Below are positions 31,714 to 41,982 of a stretch of DNA of 51,813 nucleotides, one piece after another (the stretch's first letter is position 1; every line of letters begins with the position of its first letter). The stretch spans positions 1 through 51,813 of the forward strand of contig JAOPWC010000168.1 of assembly GCA_025965895.1 (NCBI GenBank), written 5' to 3'. The translations under genes and the position numbers were made by a program. The stretch comes from Mycobacterium sp. Lineage in GTDB: Bacteria > Actinomycetota > Actinomycetes > Mycobacteriales > Mycobacteriaceae. The notes under the pieces are model-generated. The model did not search any database and was not told where the DNA came from. It worked only from the letters and a program-made list of their open reading frames with translations.

Positions 31714-31980
31714 TTGATAAGCCGCGAAGAGTTGTCTGGATTAGCACCGGACACGATCAAGCGGCTGGTCGCGGGTGCAGTCATCGAGGCTGCGTTCGGC
31801 GTAGGCGCGGTCGGTGTCGGGGGCGAGCGTGGCCAGCGCCGCACCAGCGGGCCACTCCCACCTCCGCGAGGACCGCCTCGTCCGCCGTTCGATTACCGGG
31901 GATACACGGCGACGCCGGTATGGGATCCCGGATTCACTCAGTGGGGCTTCTGGCTATTCGGGGTTTGGATTCCGCGGTAA
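31714..31980 (+). CDS. Small proline-rich protein, possibly decayed secreted type
   Basis: A frame of 88 codons. IKRLVAGAVIEAAFGVGAVG resembles a signal peptide broken by a glutamate. GPLPPPRGPPRPPFDYRGY and PVWDPGFTQWGFWLFGVWIP follow, a tail I associate with small mycobacterial secreted proteins. The only start of the full frame is TTG 31714; an ATG expected just before IKR appears mutated to ACG. So it may be a pseudogene or use a non-standard start. Confidence 0.42.
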   Translation: MISREELSGLAPDTIKRLVAGAVIEAAFGVGAVGVGGERGQRRTSGPLPPPRGPPRPPFDYRGYTATPVWDPGFTQWGFWLFGVWIPR

Positions 31981-32207
31981 CCAGCCGTCGCCCGCGCCAC
32001 TCGGCCAATCCGGCAATATGCTGGCGATTTGCTGAGCGCGAGCACCGAATGTCCACGAAACTCGTGGTGCGGTGCCCAAAGCCACGCCGCGAGGACCCGA
32101 TTGAAACCTATTATTAGCTTTGCGCGAAATACCTAACGCCAGGTTGCCGACGGCAATCGGTGTCGGCGCTTCCCGCATCGGCAGTTCGGTTTCAGTGAGG
32201 TCCCATC

Positions 32208-32681
32208 ATGACGGTGCCCGCAGACGGTGTCCCTCGCCTGATGAATTTCATCGAGGCGCGGATGGCGCAGCTGAAAATCAGCAAGGGGGAAGCCGCCGGG
32301 CGCGGTCTCCCCGCCCCCGATGCCTTGGCCAAGGTCCGCGGTCGGGACATTCTTCGTATCCTGCAGCGCATCGACAACGGGCTGGGCTGGCAGGCCGGGT
32401 CGGCGGCCGCTGTGCTGCTCGGCGGCTATCCACACACGGTGACCGCCCACAGGACGGGCGGCTGGCCGGTCACTGGACAAGAAGTCGTATCAAGGCTGCT
32501 GGGTCAACTCGGCGAGCAGATCTCCGGCCTCAAGCACGAACTCGCCGACCTGGAGGGACGCCTGCGGCGGCTGGAGGGACTTCACGAGGCCCTTGTCGAC
32601 GTATTCCGGGAGGAGCCTTCTACCGGAACCGGAGCTGATGAATCTGTGCGTTACGACCTGGCACGAGAGTCGGGATCGTAA
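32208..32681 (+). CDS. Conserved actinobacterial protein with an XRE-like N-terminus
   Basis: A protein of 157 residues. The N-terminal half (LMNFIEARMAQLKISKGEAA then DILRILQRIDNGLGWQAGSA) has the helix spacing of a phage-repressor-type helix-turn-helix, and the C-terminal half (QLGEQISGLKHELADLEGRL) is a coiled coil that could give dimers. Start ATG 32208 with GTGAGG upstream. No partner gene is adjacent. It could be a DNA-binding regulator; a Cro-type fold is inferred from pattern only. Confidence 0.6.
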   Translation: MTVPADGVPRLMNFIEARMAQLKISKGEAAGRGLPAPDALAKVRGRDILRILQRIDNGLGWQAGSAAAVLLGGYPHTVTAHRTGGWPVTGQEVVSRLLGQLGEQISGLKHELADLEGRLRRLEGLHEALVDVFREEPSTGTGADESVRYDLARESGS

Positions 32682-32875
32682 GCTTCCGGCACGACGCTGC
32701 TGAATCTGAGCTCACAGCTGCCGCGCAGGAACATCTCACGGTGCACCCTGGTCCGGCGTCTGATTGGATTGGTGGGAATTCCGCGCTCGTAGGGGTGCTC
32801 CGTGTGGGCGTGCCGGCCAGTCACTGTTCGACGGTCGCAGGCCGGTGCGTGCGCTGCTGGACGGAGGCAAAATTG

Positions 32876-33439
32876 GTGCGGTCACGAATCGTTTGTGTGC
32901 TTGCTCTGGTGGGCGTTGCCGTACTGGGATGCGGGCGCTCCTACGGCAGTAACGATGCAGCCGATCGGGTCACCGCTGCGCAAGCTGCCGCGCTGGAGGA
33001 CGGATTGCGCGCCAAGCCGCCACTGGAGGCAGCCCAGGGACAGTTCCGGGCCGCGCTGGAGCAGATGGCCGACGAGATCGCCGCACTCATGCCCGGGACG
33101 ACATGGCAGGTGGTCCAGGGCGGATTCACCGATTGCGGCGGCGACTACCTGTGGACCCGTGGCCAGAAGGCCTACGCCCTGGTGGCATTCAGCGCTGCGA
33201 TCTCAGACGACAATTGGCCCCAGGCTGAGCAGATCCTGAAGAACGGAGCAAGTCGGTTCGGCGCCAAGACCTTCGACGCCACGCACGACAAGCCCGGTGA
33301 CCGGCACGTCGACGTCAAGGGCGCCGACGGAGTCGAATTCACGCTGACGGACCTGGTTACGTCTTCTCTGTCCGCGAGGTCCGACTGCCGCATCAGCCAA
33401 AGCGACACGCCGAAAGCTGTGCCGATCCCGCTTGGTTGA
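32876..33439 (+). CDS. LppA-like lipoprotein
   Basis: A protein of 187 residues from GTG 32876 (TTG 32873 also possible). Lipoprotein signal VRSRIVCVLALVGVAVLGC with lipobox VLGC at about 17-20. The mature part has EQMADEIAALMPGTTWQVVQ, GDYLWTRGQKAYALVAFSAA and LKNGASRFGAKTF, the arrangement of the LppA/LppB family (M. tuberculosis Rv2543/Rv2544). It should be anchored on the outer face of the plasma membrane. Role unknown. Downstream, 33440-33701 shows nothing certain. Confidence 0.75.
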   Translation: MRSRIVCVLALVGVAVLGCGRSYGSNDAADRVTAAQAAALEDGLRAKPPLEAAQGQFRAALEQMADEIAALMPGTTWQVVQGGFTDCGGDYLWTRGQKAYALVAFSAAISDDNWPQAEQILKNGASRFGAKTFDATHDKPGDRHVDVKGADGVEFTLTDLVTSSLSARSDCRISQSDTPKAVPIPLG

Positions 33440-33701
33440 ATGCGCGGGCAATGTAGGCCCAGCTGCGCCGCGATCAGAGATGTGCCGGTGGTTTCGACGG
33501 GTTGACTACTTGGGACTGTTCGCGGGGCTCGTGTGCGTGTCCGGAAAACCTCACGCAGCAAAAGCAAGTCGCGGGGCGACGACCGGACCCGAGCATCTCA
33601 CGTGGACATTCGGTCTTGGCGCCGTACCTCGGTCCGCATCCGGTCTAGACATCCCTCGACAGGGACCAAATCCACGTCAACGGCACGCCGATCGATTCCC
33701 A

Positions 33702-34955
33702 TCAGCCGTTGGCGATGCTATTGACCGCATCGCCGCCAACTGGCATTGCGGCGTTGGTGTTTCCCCTACGATCCGTGGCGAGCGGCAGGGCGCTGTCCCC
33801 AGCCTCGTGCAGCCCGAACGGCGGCGGATCTCCAACCCGCCAAGTTCCTTCCACCTGCAAACTTTGACCAGCTGCGCGGGTCCGTTGCATCGCGTGGCGG
33901 CCAACGGGTAGCTGATTAGCCTCCCAGGCCGTCAGCCGAAGTGGGACGTGCTGCGGCGTGGCGCCCAGCAGCGCGTCGCCCAGCTGCCAGGCATCGTCGG
34001 CCGCCTTCGCCGTGCCCGCAGCGATATGTGGGCGCAGGGTGAACGCGGCGTCGCCGATCAGGCAGGTACGCCCGAAGGCCATTCGAGACACCTCCAAGTC
34101 GACGATGACCTGGATGAACGGCTCCGCGCTTCGTCGGACGAGCTCGGCCAACGGCGCGGGAAGCTCGGTGTCCGCCGCCGAATGCAGCTCCTCGACGTGG
34201 CGGGCCGGAACCGATCCGGGCGGCACGGTCAGCTCGGCTCTGGAACCGTTACGGTCGGTGAGCAGATCGGACAAGTGCTCCCCCGGTTCGACGTTTCGAT
34301 ACCACAGCCAGTTGCACAGCACCGACCCGTCCAGACCCGGAATCGGGTAGGTGAGCACGTGGCCGCGCGGGAGGATGCGATAAGTGATCGCGTCCCGCAG
34401 CACGCGCATAGTGCGACCGCTCAGCTCATCTCGGTCGATGGTGCCGCGCCACACGACGTATCCCGCATAGCGGGGTTCGGTCGCGGGCAACAGAATCCGG
34501 CGTCCCGTCGATCGGATGCCGTCGGCGCAGACCACGAGGTCGGCCGTCAAAATCTGGCCGTCGGTCAGTGACAGCATGACCTCGTCGTCCCGGTTATCGA
34601 GGTGCGTGAGCTGAGCCGACAGGTGGTAGCGCTCGGTGCCGAAGGCGTCCAGCAGCGTTCGATACAGCTCGAAGTAGGACGCGAACCGATATGCACAGCG
34701 TCGCTCAGCGGCGATCGAGCCGTCGCGGTCGAGATAACGCAGCCTGCCAGCCGGCACGCCGATGTTGCCGACCGACTTGCCTGCCCGCTCCACGAGATAG
34801 CGAACAGTCGTCGGGTGCGCGACAATACCGACCCCGCGACCCTGCAGCGGAACACCGCTGCGTTCCAGAACGTCGACGTCCCATCCCTGGTCCCGCAGAA
34901 CCAGCGCAGCTGTGAGCCCCCCGAGCGATCCCCCCACCACAACTGCCCGGCTCAT
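33702..34955 (-). CDS. FAD-dependent monooxygenase
   Basis: A protein of 417 residues from ATG 34953-34955. FAD motif SRAVVVGGSLGGLTAALVLR at 2-21, middle motif VVCADGIRSTGRRILL, and GDAAFTLRPHIAAGTAKAAD at about 303-322 as the second FAD motif. The set fits the 2,6-dihydroxypyridine-3-monooxygenase-like branch. The last ~60 residues (from about GTWRVGDPP) are low in order and could be an extended tail. No operon partner is adjacent. Longer in-frame starts are arginine-rich and unlikely. Confidence 0.9.
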   Translation of the reverse strand: MSRAVVVGGSLGGLTAALVLRDQGWDVDVLERSGVPLQGRGVGIVAHPTTVRYLVERAGKSVGNIGVPAGRLRYLDRDGSIAAERRCAYRFASYFELYRTLLDAFGTERYHLSAQLTHLDNRDDEVMLSLTDGQILTADLVVCADGIRSTGRRILLPATEPRYAGYVVWRGTIDRDELSGRTMRVLRDAITYRILPRGHVLTYPIPGLDGSVLCNWLWYRNVEPGEHLSDLLTDRNGSRAELTVPPGSVPARHVEELHSAADTELPAPLAELVRRSAEPFIQVIVDLEVSRMAFGRTCLIGDAAFTLRPHIAAGTAKAADDAWQLGDALLGATPQHVPLRLTAWEANQLPVGRHAMQRTRAAGQSLQVEGTWRVGDPPPFGLHEAGDSALPLATDRRGNTNAAMPVGGDAVNSIANG

Positions 34956-35545
34956 GCCGCCGTCCCGTCGTCGAGAACTTTCCTGCACACGAGTCCCTCC
35001 GCTGCCGCGGCACCTTTGATGGTGGCAATTCCGATAGCCGAGCCGCACCGGTCGACCAACAGCGCAGCAGCAAGCGGGCTCATATCTCCCAGAATGGGGC
35101 TCAGGGGTCACAGTTGTCGTCACGGCTGGCCCCCAACTGCCGCTTGCCGCCAACAGGAAAGCTGCGTAGTCGTCCGGCTGGCCAGCGGACGTCGCCGATG
35201 CCGAGCAAACGGGATATCCCCTTCGCGCCGCCGCCCCGCATGCGCCCGAGGTCGGCGGCCGAATATCGTGTCATCAGTCGGGTCATGTACGCTGGGCACC
35301 AACGTTGGCGTCACAAGTACTGATGCCGACACGTCGTGGAACGCTCCTTCATCGCGGCGGCGCCGACCATGGATCCTAAGCTCCCGGTCACGAAGCGCCG
35401 AACACAGATGATCCGTGCATCCCGCACAAGCTCTTCTCGCGGCGATCGATATTGCCCACCGGCAATCTCGCCACCCTGTGCTGTCTGCCCGTGACGATCG
35501 CTCACGCGGCGACGCACAACCGATGCCCCGAAAGGCACCATCAAC
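34956..35545. other. Divergent intergenic region with long leader of the helicase gene
   Basis: No gene recognised in 590 bp. A 10-bp palindrome CCAACGTTGG lies at 35299-35308. Cold-shock-type DEAD-box helicase genes often have long structured leaders, so part of this may be 5' UTR. Confidence 0.45.
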
Positions 35546-36925
35546 GTGACCACCGATCCATCCTTCGCTGATCTCGGCGTTGGCGAACCGCTGATCAAAG
35601 TGCTTGCCGCACACGGAATCACCAGTCCATTCCCGATTCAGGTCGAGGCTCTTCCCGACACCCTCGCCGGGCGAGATGTACTGGGCCGGGGGAAGACTGG
35701 CAGCGGGAAGACACTCGCCTTCGCCATCCCGCTAGTTACCCGGCTGGCACGGACGCGACAGTCGTCACGACCGACCGGTCTGGTCCTGGCCCCGACCCGT
35801 GAGTTGGCAACCCAGATCAGCGCTGTCCTCAAGCCATTAGCAGCCGCCTACAACCTGAAGGTCACCACGATCTTCGGCGGCGTGCCGCAAAACCGGCAGG
35901 TAGCCGCGCTCAAGTCGGGCATCGACATCGTGGTGGCCTGCCCGGGCCGGCTCGAAGACCTGATGCGACAGCGCATCATCAGCCTCGAATCAGTCGAGAT
36001 CACCGTGCTCGACGAAGCCGACCACATGGCCGATCTTGGCTTCTTACCGGGGGTTACCCGCATCCTGGCCGCCACACCTGCCCGCGGGCAGCGGCTGCTG
36101 TTCTCCGCGACCCTCGACAACGGCGTCGACAAGCTCGTCAAGCGGTTCCTGCGCAACCAGGTGACGCACTCCGTCGACGCGGTAGGCGCCCCCGTGCCCG
36201 CCATGACTCACCACGTCTTCCAAGTCGCGGGGGTGGAAGCCAAGAAGGAGCTGGTGCACCATCTGGCCTCCGGTACCGGCCGCCGTATCTTGTTCATGCG
36301 TACCAAGCACCAAGCACGCAAGCTCGCCAAACAGCTGACCGAATCCGGAGTTCCCTCGGTCGACCTACACGGCAACCTTTCCCAACCCGCGCGTGACCGC
36401 AACCTTGCGGCGTTCACCACCGGTGAGGCGCGGGTGCTCGTGGCCACCGACATCGCCGCACGTGGCGTGCACGTCGATGCGGTGGAACTCGTCGTGCACG
36501 TGGATCCCCCGACCGAACACAAGGCCTATCTGCACCGCTCCGGCCGCACGGCACGAGCCGGAAGCGCTGGCGATGTCGTCACTGTGGTGCTGCCTGAACA
36601 ACGTAAAGAAGTGCAGACACTGATGCGCAGAGCCGGCATCGACGTCAGCCCCCAACAAGTCGCCGCCCACTCCGGGCCGGTGAAGGCCTTGGTCGGTGAC
36701 GTTGCTCCGTACCAGGCTCCCTCTTCCAAGGTTGACCGCACCCCCGACTCCGCCGGCACGAATACAGGCGCATCGCGGCGTCGTCGATCTGCCGGTGCCC
36801 GCCAACGGAGACCCGGCGGAGGCCACGTCGCCCACGTACCCGCAACTGTGCGGTCAGGCAGACGTGAAGCCGCCGCGCAACCACGTAACGGCAGTTCCAA
36901 AAGACCGCGCAGCATCGCGCTGTGA
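35546..36925 (+). CDS. DEAD-box RNA helicase (RhlE-like)
   Basis: A protein of 459 residues from GTG 35546, with GAAAGG upstream. Motifs in order: Q motif FPIQ at 29-32, motif I GRGKTGSGKT near 47-56, Ia PTRELA, motif II VLDEADHM, motif III SAT, then the C-terminal RecA lobe with ATDIAARGVHVDAVELVVHV and HRSGRTARAG. A basic tail (RRRRSAGARQRRPGG) likely binds RNA. It resembles M. tuberculosis Rv3211. It unwinds structured RNA in ribosome assembly or mRNA decay. Its TGA overlaps the GTG of the next gene. Confidence 0.95.
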   Translation: MTTDPSFADLGVGEPLIKVLAAHGITSPFPIQVEALPDTLAGRDVLGRGKTGSGKTLAFAIPLVTRLARTRQSSRPTGLVLAPTRELATQISAVLKPLAAAYNLKVTTIFGGVPQNRQVAALKSGIDIVVACPGRLEDLMRQRIISLESVEITVLDEADHMADLGFLPGVTRILAATPARGQRLLFSATLDNGVDKLVKRFLRNQVTHSVDAVGAPVPAMTHHVFQVAGVEAKKELVHHLASGTGRRILFMRTKHQARKLAKQLTESGVPSVDLHGNLSQPARDRNLAAFTTGEARVLVATDIAARGVHVDAVELVVHVDPPTEHKAYLHRSGRTARAGSAGDVVTVVLPEQRKEVQTLMRRAGIDVSPQQVAAHSGPVKALVGDVAPYQAPSSKVDRTPDSAGTNTGASRRRRSAGARQRRPGGGHVAHVPATVRSGRREAAAQPRNGSSKRPRSIAL

Positions 36926-37725
36926 AGCGAGACGTGGGCGTAGAGCTCGAAGTCGACATCGCTGCCCCGACGACGCTCGAGTTTCAGATTGCTGCTGCTC
37001 CGCATCCGGGCACTGAGCTGTCGGAGTCGTTGTCGTTCGTCTTGAACGGAAAGCCCATCCAGCCCCTGGAGATCAGTGGTGTCCACGGCAACCGCATCCA
37101 CAAGTTCGATGCAGGCACAGGCAACCTGAAAGTCGACTACGCGGCGACGATCGTGGGTCAGACCGATCCTGCGCCGGTGACCGAATACGACCTCTCGATG
37201 TATCTACGGCCCAGCCGCTACGCGGAGGCCGACAAGTTCTACGGTTTCGCCGCAACCGAATTCGGCGGCTATGCCGATTCGGCGACGCTCTTGGAGCAGG
37301 TTTCCTCCTGGGTGGGCACCCGGCTAAACTATGTGCCCGGCTCCAGCGATCCGATCGACGGAGCGGTGGACACGTTGCTCGCCGGTGCCGGTGTGTGCCG
37401 CGACTACGCGCATCTGGTGGTGGCGCTGCTGCGGGCGGTCAACGTGCCGGCCCGCCTGGTGTCGGTGTACGCGCCGGGCCTGAACCCGATGGACTTCCAC
37501 GCGGTGGCCGAGGCGTTCGTCGAGGGGCAATGGCGGGTGGTCGACGCGACGCTTCTGGCGCCCCGGCAGAGCCTGGTGCGCATCGCCACCGGCCGCGACG
37601 CCGCTGACACGGCGTTCCTCGACAATCACAAGGGCACCATCACGCTGAACAAGCTGGAGGTGACCGCCGTGGTTGACGGCGATCTGCCCGAAGATTCGAT
37701 CGACCAGCTGGTATCGATCCGCTGA
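36922..37725 (+). CDS. Transglutaminase-like protein
   Basis: A protein of 267 residues from GTG 36922 (GTGA overlap with the helicase stop). N-terminal beta domain, then the transglutaminase core with the triad C159 (GAGVCRDYAH), H193 (PMDFHAVAEAF) and D208 (WRVVDAT). Bacterial members are peptidases or amidases rather than cross-linkers. No signal peptide. The overlap implies co-translation with the helicase; the functional link is unknown. Confidence 0.9.
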   Translation: MKRDVGVELEVDIAAPTTLEFQIAAAPHPGTELSESLSFVLNGKPIQPLEISGVHGNRIHKFDAGTGNLKVDYAATIVGQTDPAPVTEYDLSMYLRPSRYAEADKFYGFAATEFGGYADSATLLEQVSSWVGTRLNYVPGSSDPIDGAVDTLLAGAGVCRDYAHLVVALLRAVNVPARLVSVYAPGLNPMDFHAVAEAFVEGQWRVVDATLLAPRQSLVRIATGRDAADTAFLDNHKGTITLNKLEVTAVVDGDLPEDSIDQLVSIR

Positions 37726-37791
37726 CAGCGTTGGCGATCCCGACTACCTTGCCGTGACCACGCGTCAAATCTAGCGGCTACGCTTAGTGAC

Positions 37792-38256
37792 ATGCCCGCC
37801 GCGCTGGACGTCTGCGTCGAATGCGGCAACGAATTCCACGCCCCTGCCGACGCCGCCTACTGCTCGACGGCATGCCGCCAGCAGGCCTACCTGCGGGACC
37901 GCACCGCCGGTGAGGACTGGACGCCCAACGCGGGGGTCCGGGCCAGCATCGGCTCGTTGATCTCCGCGCTGGAGATGATCACCAGCGAACTCGAGAAGCA
38001 CACCGCGGACATGAATTACACCGGCACCGATGAATTCAACGCCCACACGTTTCACCGCCACCCGTTCGACGACGATGCGTACCAAGTCCTGCACGACCTC
38101 TCTCAGAGGATGGAAGCGGTCAGCAACGACCTCTACAGTGCCGAGGAGGAGCGCCAGAGTTACGAGGCGCTGACTTCCCAGCAGCAGAAGGCGCGGACAC
38201 AAGAGCTGGAGGACATAGCCGAAGACGCTCAGGCGAGCGCGACGGAGGCGGATTAG
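37792..38256 (+). CDS. Zinc-ribbon protein of unknown function
   Basis: A protein of 154 residues. The N-terminus has CVECGNEF and YCSTACRQQAYLRDR, a CxxC...CxxxC zinc ribbon at about residues 8-28 like those of small DNA- or RNA-associated proteins. The rest is acidic and helical (SQRMEAVSNDLYSAEEERQS), probably coiled coil. Start ATG 37792. No operon partner. Confidence 0.72.
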   Translation: MPAALDVCVECGNEFHAPADAAYCSTACRQQAYLRDRTAGEDWTPNAGVRASIGSLISALEMITSELEKHTADMNYTGTDEFNAHTFHRHPFDDDAYQVLHDLSQRMEAVSNDLYSAEEERQSYEALTSQQQKARTQELEDIAEDAQASATEAD

Positions 38257-38691
38257 GACCCGCTCTCCCAGAACCGCACGGTCTCCTCCGTTCGCAGCGA
38301 TTCGTCGGGACCCTCCGGTGCGCCCCACGTCACCCCGAGCGAGTGGAACTCGCCAACGTATGCCGGACGCCGTCGGCGCGACCAGTTGGCCGTGACCCCG
38401 CCGTGCTATCAACGGGGCGGCATGGAGGCACGAGGAGTTTGCCCACTGTGCGGCCTTTGGCGGCATGCAGTGCCGGCGGGTCTGTCCGCCGGATTCCTCC
38501 AACCCGGCTGTTCGGCCGCCGTGGAACGGCGCTGCGTGCGCGCTTCGCAACCAGGGCCCTAAAGAATTCTCGACGCGGCCGTTGTCGACGCACGCAGGCA
38601 CCGCCGCGTCGAACGCCACGACGGCTAGCGCTTCGACAAAATCCCGCGCGCCGTCCTTGTACGTCGGACCGGCGTTCTATTGTGACCCGCG
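38257..38691 (+). other. Intergenic stretch before recC, no gene recognised
   Basis: Several overlapping frames, none with a ribosome site or known motif. It likely contains the recC-recB-recD promoter. Confidence 0.45.
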
Positions 38692-41600
38692 ATGGCCCTA
38701 CACCTGCATCGAGCGGAGCGCACCGATCTTCTCGCCGACGGGCTTGGTGCCCTGCTGGCGAACCCGCTGCCCGACCCGTTCGCCGAGGAACTGGTGCTCG
38801 TGCCTGCACGCGGCGTGGAGCGGTGGCTGAGCCAGCGGCTCTCGCACGTCCTGGGGCGCGGACGCGGTGCCGATGGCGTCTGTGCGGGGGTGTCGTTCCG
38901 CTCCCCTGCCTCGCTGATCGCGGAGATCACGGGCACCGTTGACGACGATCCCTGGTCGCCCGATGCGATGACGTGGCCGTTGCTGGAAACCATCGACTGC
39001 AGCCTCGACGAACCCTGGTGCAGGACATTGGCAATCCACCTGGGCCACTTCGACAACGGCGACGAGGCAGAGCTGCGCCAGGGCCGGCGCTACGCGGTGG
39101 CGCGCCGCATCGCCGGCCTGTTCGCGTCCTATGCCAAGCAGCGGCCGCAGCTGCTCGTCGACTGGCTGGAGGGTCGCACCAGCGACCTTGACGACGACCT
39201 GGGCTGGCAGGCCGAGCTGTGGCGAGCGCTGGTGGCGCGAGTTCCCGCCGATCCGCCGCACGTCAGGCACCGGAAGAGCGTCACCAAGCTGCGCGAGTCC
39301 GTGACCGACCTGCCCAGCAGGCTCTCGCTGTTCGGACACACCCGGCTGCCGATCACCGACATCGAGCTGCTCAAGGCGATCGCCACCGGTCACGACCTCC
39401 ACCTGTGGCTGCCGCACCCCAGCGACGAGCTCTGGCAATCTCTTACCGCACTGCATGGTCCGATCCCGCGGCGTGAGGACGTCAGCCACCGCGATGTCGG
39501 CCACCCGCTGCTGGCCACGCTTGGCCGCGACCTGCGCGAGCTCCAACGCAGCCTGCCTGCCAACCCGCAGACCGACGAGTACCTCGGCGGCGACATCCGT
39601 CCCGACACCCTGCTCGGCTGGCTGCAGTCCGACGTCGCCGCCAACGCCGTTCGGCCGCAAGGGCGCAAGCAAGCTGAGGACGACCGATCTGTCCAGGTGC
39701 ACAGCTGCCACGGCCCGGCCCGGCAGATCGATGTGCTACGTGAAGTGCTGCTCGGCCTCCTCGCCGACGATCCGACCCTCGAGCCGCGCGACATTTTGGT
39801 GATGTGCCCAGACATCGAGACACACGCGCCGCTGATCGTCGCGGGCTTCGGCCTGGGCGACGTGGTGCACGGCGCTCATCCGGCCCACCGCCTGCGGGTG
39901 CGACTCGCCGACCGCTCACTAACCCAGACCAATGCGCTTCTCGGCGTGGCCTCACAGCTGCTCAGCCTGGCCGGAAGCCGCGCCACCGCAAGCGAGGTGC
40001 TCAACCTTGCCGAAGCAGCTCCAGTCCGGGCACGGTTCGGCTTCACCGACGACGATCTCGACTCCATCACGGCGTGGGTCCGCGAGTCGAACATCCGGTG
40101 GGGATTCGACCAGCAGTACCGCGCGCCGTTCGGTGTGGGCGGGTTCGTCCAGAACACATGGCGATTCGGCATCGACCGGGTACTGGCCGGGGTCGCGATG
40201 TCCGAAGATTCGCATGCCTGGCTCGGCACGACGCTTCCGCTCGATGACGTCAGCAGCAACCGCGTCGAGTTGGCCGGCCGCTTCGCCGAGTACGTCGGCA
40301 GGTTACACACCGTTGTGCGATCGCTGACCGGTGCGCGGCCGCTGTGCGACTGGCTCACTGCCCTGACCGACGGCATCGAATTGCTCGCCCGCCTCGACGA
40401 CAACGACGCCTGGCAGACCAGTCAGGTCCAGCGTGAATTCGCGGAGGTGCTGGCCGATGCCGGTTCACGCGCGGATACACTGCTGCGGCTGACCGACATT
40501 CGGACGCTCCTCGGACGGCACCTGGCAGGGCGCCCCACGCGCGCAAACTTCCGCACCGGGACATTGACCGTCTGCACCATGGTGCCGATGCGGTCAGTAC
40601 CACATCGGGTGGTGTGCCTCGTCGGCCTCGACGACGGCGTGTTCCCGCGCCTTAGCGTGGTGGACGGTGACGACGCGCTGGCGCGCAACCCAATGACCGG
40701 CGAACGCGACATCCGTTCCGAGGACCGGCAATTGCTCCTCGACGCGATCGGCGCCGCAACAGAGAAACTGGTGATCACATACACCGGTGCCAACGAGTAC
40801 TCCGGGCAACGCCGACCGCCGGCCGTACCTCTTGTCGAGCTACTCGACGCGCTCGACGTGACGACACCTGACAAAGTGCGCGGGCGGGTAGTCGTTAACC
40901 ATCCTCTGCAGCCCTTCGACGTGCGCAACGTGACACCGGGCGAACTCGGGGTCCCCGGCAAGCCGTTCACATTCGACCCCACCGCGCTGACCGCGGCCAA
41001 GGTGGCGACCGGTGAGCGCGCCGAACAGCCCGAGTTCCTTCCCGAGCCCCTTCCGCCGCCGGCTTCCGACGACGTTGCGCTCACCGAGCTCGTCACGTTC
41101 TTCAAGGATCCGGTCAAGGGGTTCTTTCGGGCGCTCGACTACACGCTGCCGTGGGATGTCGACGGGGTCGAAGACGCGATGCCGGTGGAGATCAACGCCC
41201 TGCAGGAGTGGGTCGTTGGCGACCGGATGCTGCGCGACATGCTGCACGGCATGGATCCTGAGGAGGCGCGGCAGGCGGAGTGGCGCCGTGGGTCGCTGCC
41301 GCCCGGACGACTCGGCTGGCGCAAAGCCGAGCAGCTTCGCGACCAGGCGGCCGAACTGACCAGGGCCGCACGCCGGCACAGAAGTGTGCCGCCTCGAGCA
41401 TACGACGTCGACGTTGACCTCGGTTCAGCACGTCGCCTCACCGGAACCGTGTCGCCGGTGTTCGGCGACCGCATGGTGTCGGTGACGTACTCGAAGCTCG
41501 ACGGCAGGCACTTGCTGGAATCGTGGATACCATTGGTGGCCCTGGTCGCGCAGTTTCCGGATCGGGATTGGACAGCGGTCTGCATCGGTCGGCCGAAGAA

Positions 41601-41982
41601 AGGCATGACGGCGAAGGAACGGCTGCTGGGCCCGCCACCTGACGCCGCCATGGCGGTGTTGCGGCAGTTGGTGGCGCTTTACGACATCGGGCGGCGAGAG
41701 CCGATCCCGCTGCCGATCAAAACGTCGTACGCCTGGGCCGCCGCACGCTGCACCGGCGAGGACCCGGTGCGTGAGGCGACGTTCCGGTGGAAGTCCGGGA
41801 GATATCCGGGCGAGGATCAGGAAAGGGCGCACGTGCGGGTCTGGGGATTGAATGCGCCGCTGGAGGATCTGCTCCAACCGGTCCGGCCGGGCGAGGAATT
41901 CGAACGCGAGAGCACCCGCCTCGGTGCCTTCGCGGCGAGACTGTGGCTCCCGCTGCTGCGCGCCGAAAGGGACCCGGACTGA
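38692..41982 (+). CDS. recC: Exodeoxyribonuclease V gamma subunit RecC
   Basis: A protein of 1096 residues, the usual mycobacterial RecC length. It opens MALHLHRAERTDLLADGLGA then PARGVERWLSQRLSHVLG, the RecC start that contacts RecB. Later segments VVCLVGLDDGVFPRLSV and EELVTFFKDP-like (TELVTFFKDPVKGFFRALD) are diagnostic. RecC holds the complex together and scans for Chi-like signals; its helicase motifs are dead in this family. First gene of recC-recB-recD; the stop overlaps the recB start (TGATG). Confidence 0.97.
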   Translation: MALHLHRAERTDLLADGLGALLANPLPDPFAEELVLVPARGVERWLSQRLSHVLGRGRGADGVCAGVSFRSPASLIAEITGTVDDDPWSPDAMTWPLLETIDCSLDEPWCRTLAIHLGHFDNGDEAELRQGRRYAVARRIAGLFASYAKQRPQLLVDWLEGRTSDLDDDLGWQAELWRALVARVPADPPHVRHRKSVTKLRESVTDLPSRLSLFGHTRLPITDIELLKAIATGHDLHLWLPHPSDELWQSLTALHGPIPRREDVSHRDVGHPLLATLGRDLRELQRSLPANPQTDEYLGGDIRPDTLLGWLQSDVAANAVRPQGRKQAEDDRSVQVHSCHGPARQIDVLREVLLGLLADDPTLEPRDILVMCPDIETHAPLIVAGFGLGDVVHGAHPAHRLRVRLADRSLTQTNALLGVASQLLSLAGSRATASEVLNLAEAAPVRARFGFTDDDLDSITAWVRESNIRWGFDQQYRAPFGVGGFVQNTWRFGIDRVLAGVAMSEDSHAWLGTTLPLDDVSSNRVELAGRFAEYVGRLHTVVRSLTGARPLCDWLTALTDGIELLARLDDNDAWQTSQVQREFAEVLADAGSRADTLLRLTDIRTLLGRHLAGRPTRANFRTGTLTVCTMVPMRSVPHRVVCLVGLDDGVFPRLSVVDGDDALARNPMTGERDIRSEDRQLLLDAIGAATEKLVITYTGANEYSGQRRPPAVPLVELLDALDVTTPDKVRGRVVVNHPLQPFDVRNVTPGELGVPGKPFTFDPTALTAAKVATGERAEQPEFLPEPLPPPASDDVALTELVTFFKDPVKGFFRALDYTLPWDVDGVEDAMPVEINALQEWVVGDRMLRDMLHGMDPEEARQAEWRRGSLPPGRLGWRKAEQLRDQAAELTRAARRHRSVPPRAYDVDVDLGSARRLTGTVSPVFGDRMVSVTYSKLDGRHLLESWIPLVALVAQFPDRDWTAVCIGRPKKGMTAKERLLGPPPDAAMAVLRQLVALYDIGRREPIPLPIKTSYAWAAARCTGEDPVREATFRWKSGRYPGEDQERAHVRVWGLNAPLEDLLQPVRPGEEFERESTRLGAFAARLWLPLLRAERDPD

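Noticed and set aside
33650..33800. Plus-strand frame with DQIHVNGTPIDSHQPL
   Set aside because: Overlaps the end of the flavin monooxygenase gene on the other strand and has no start or family match.
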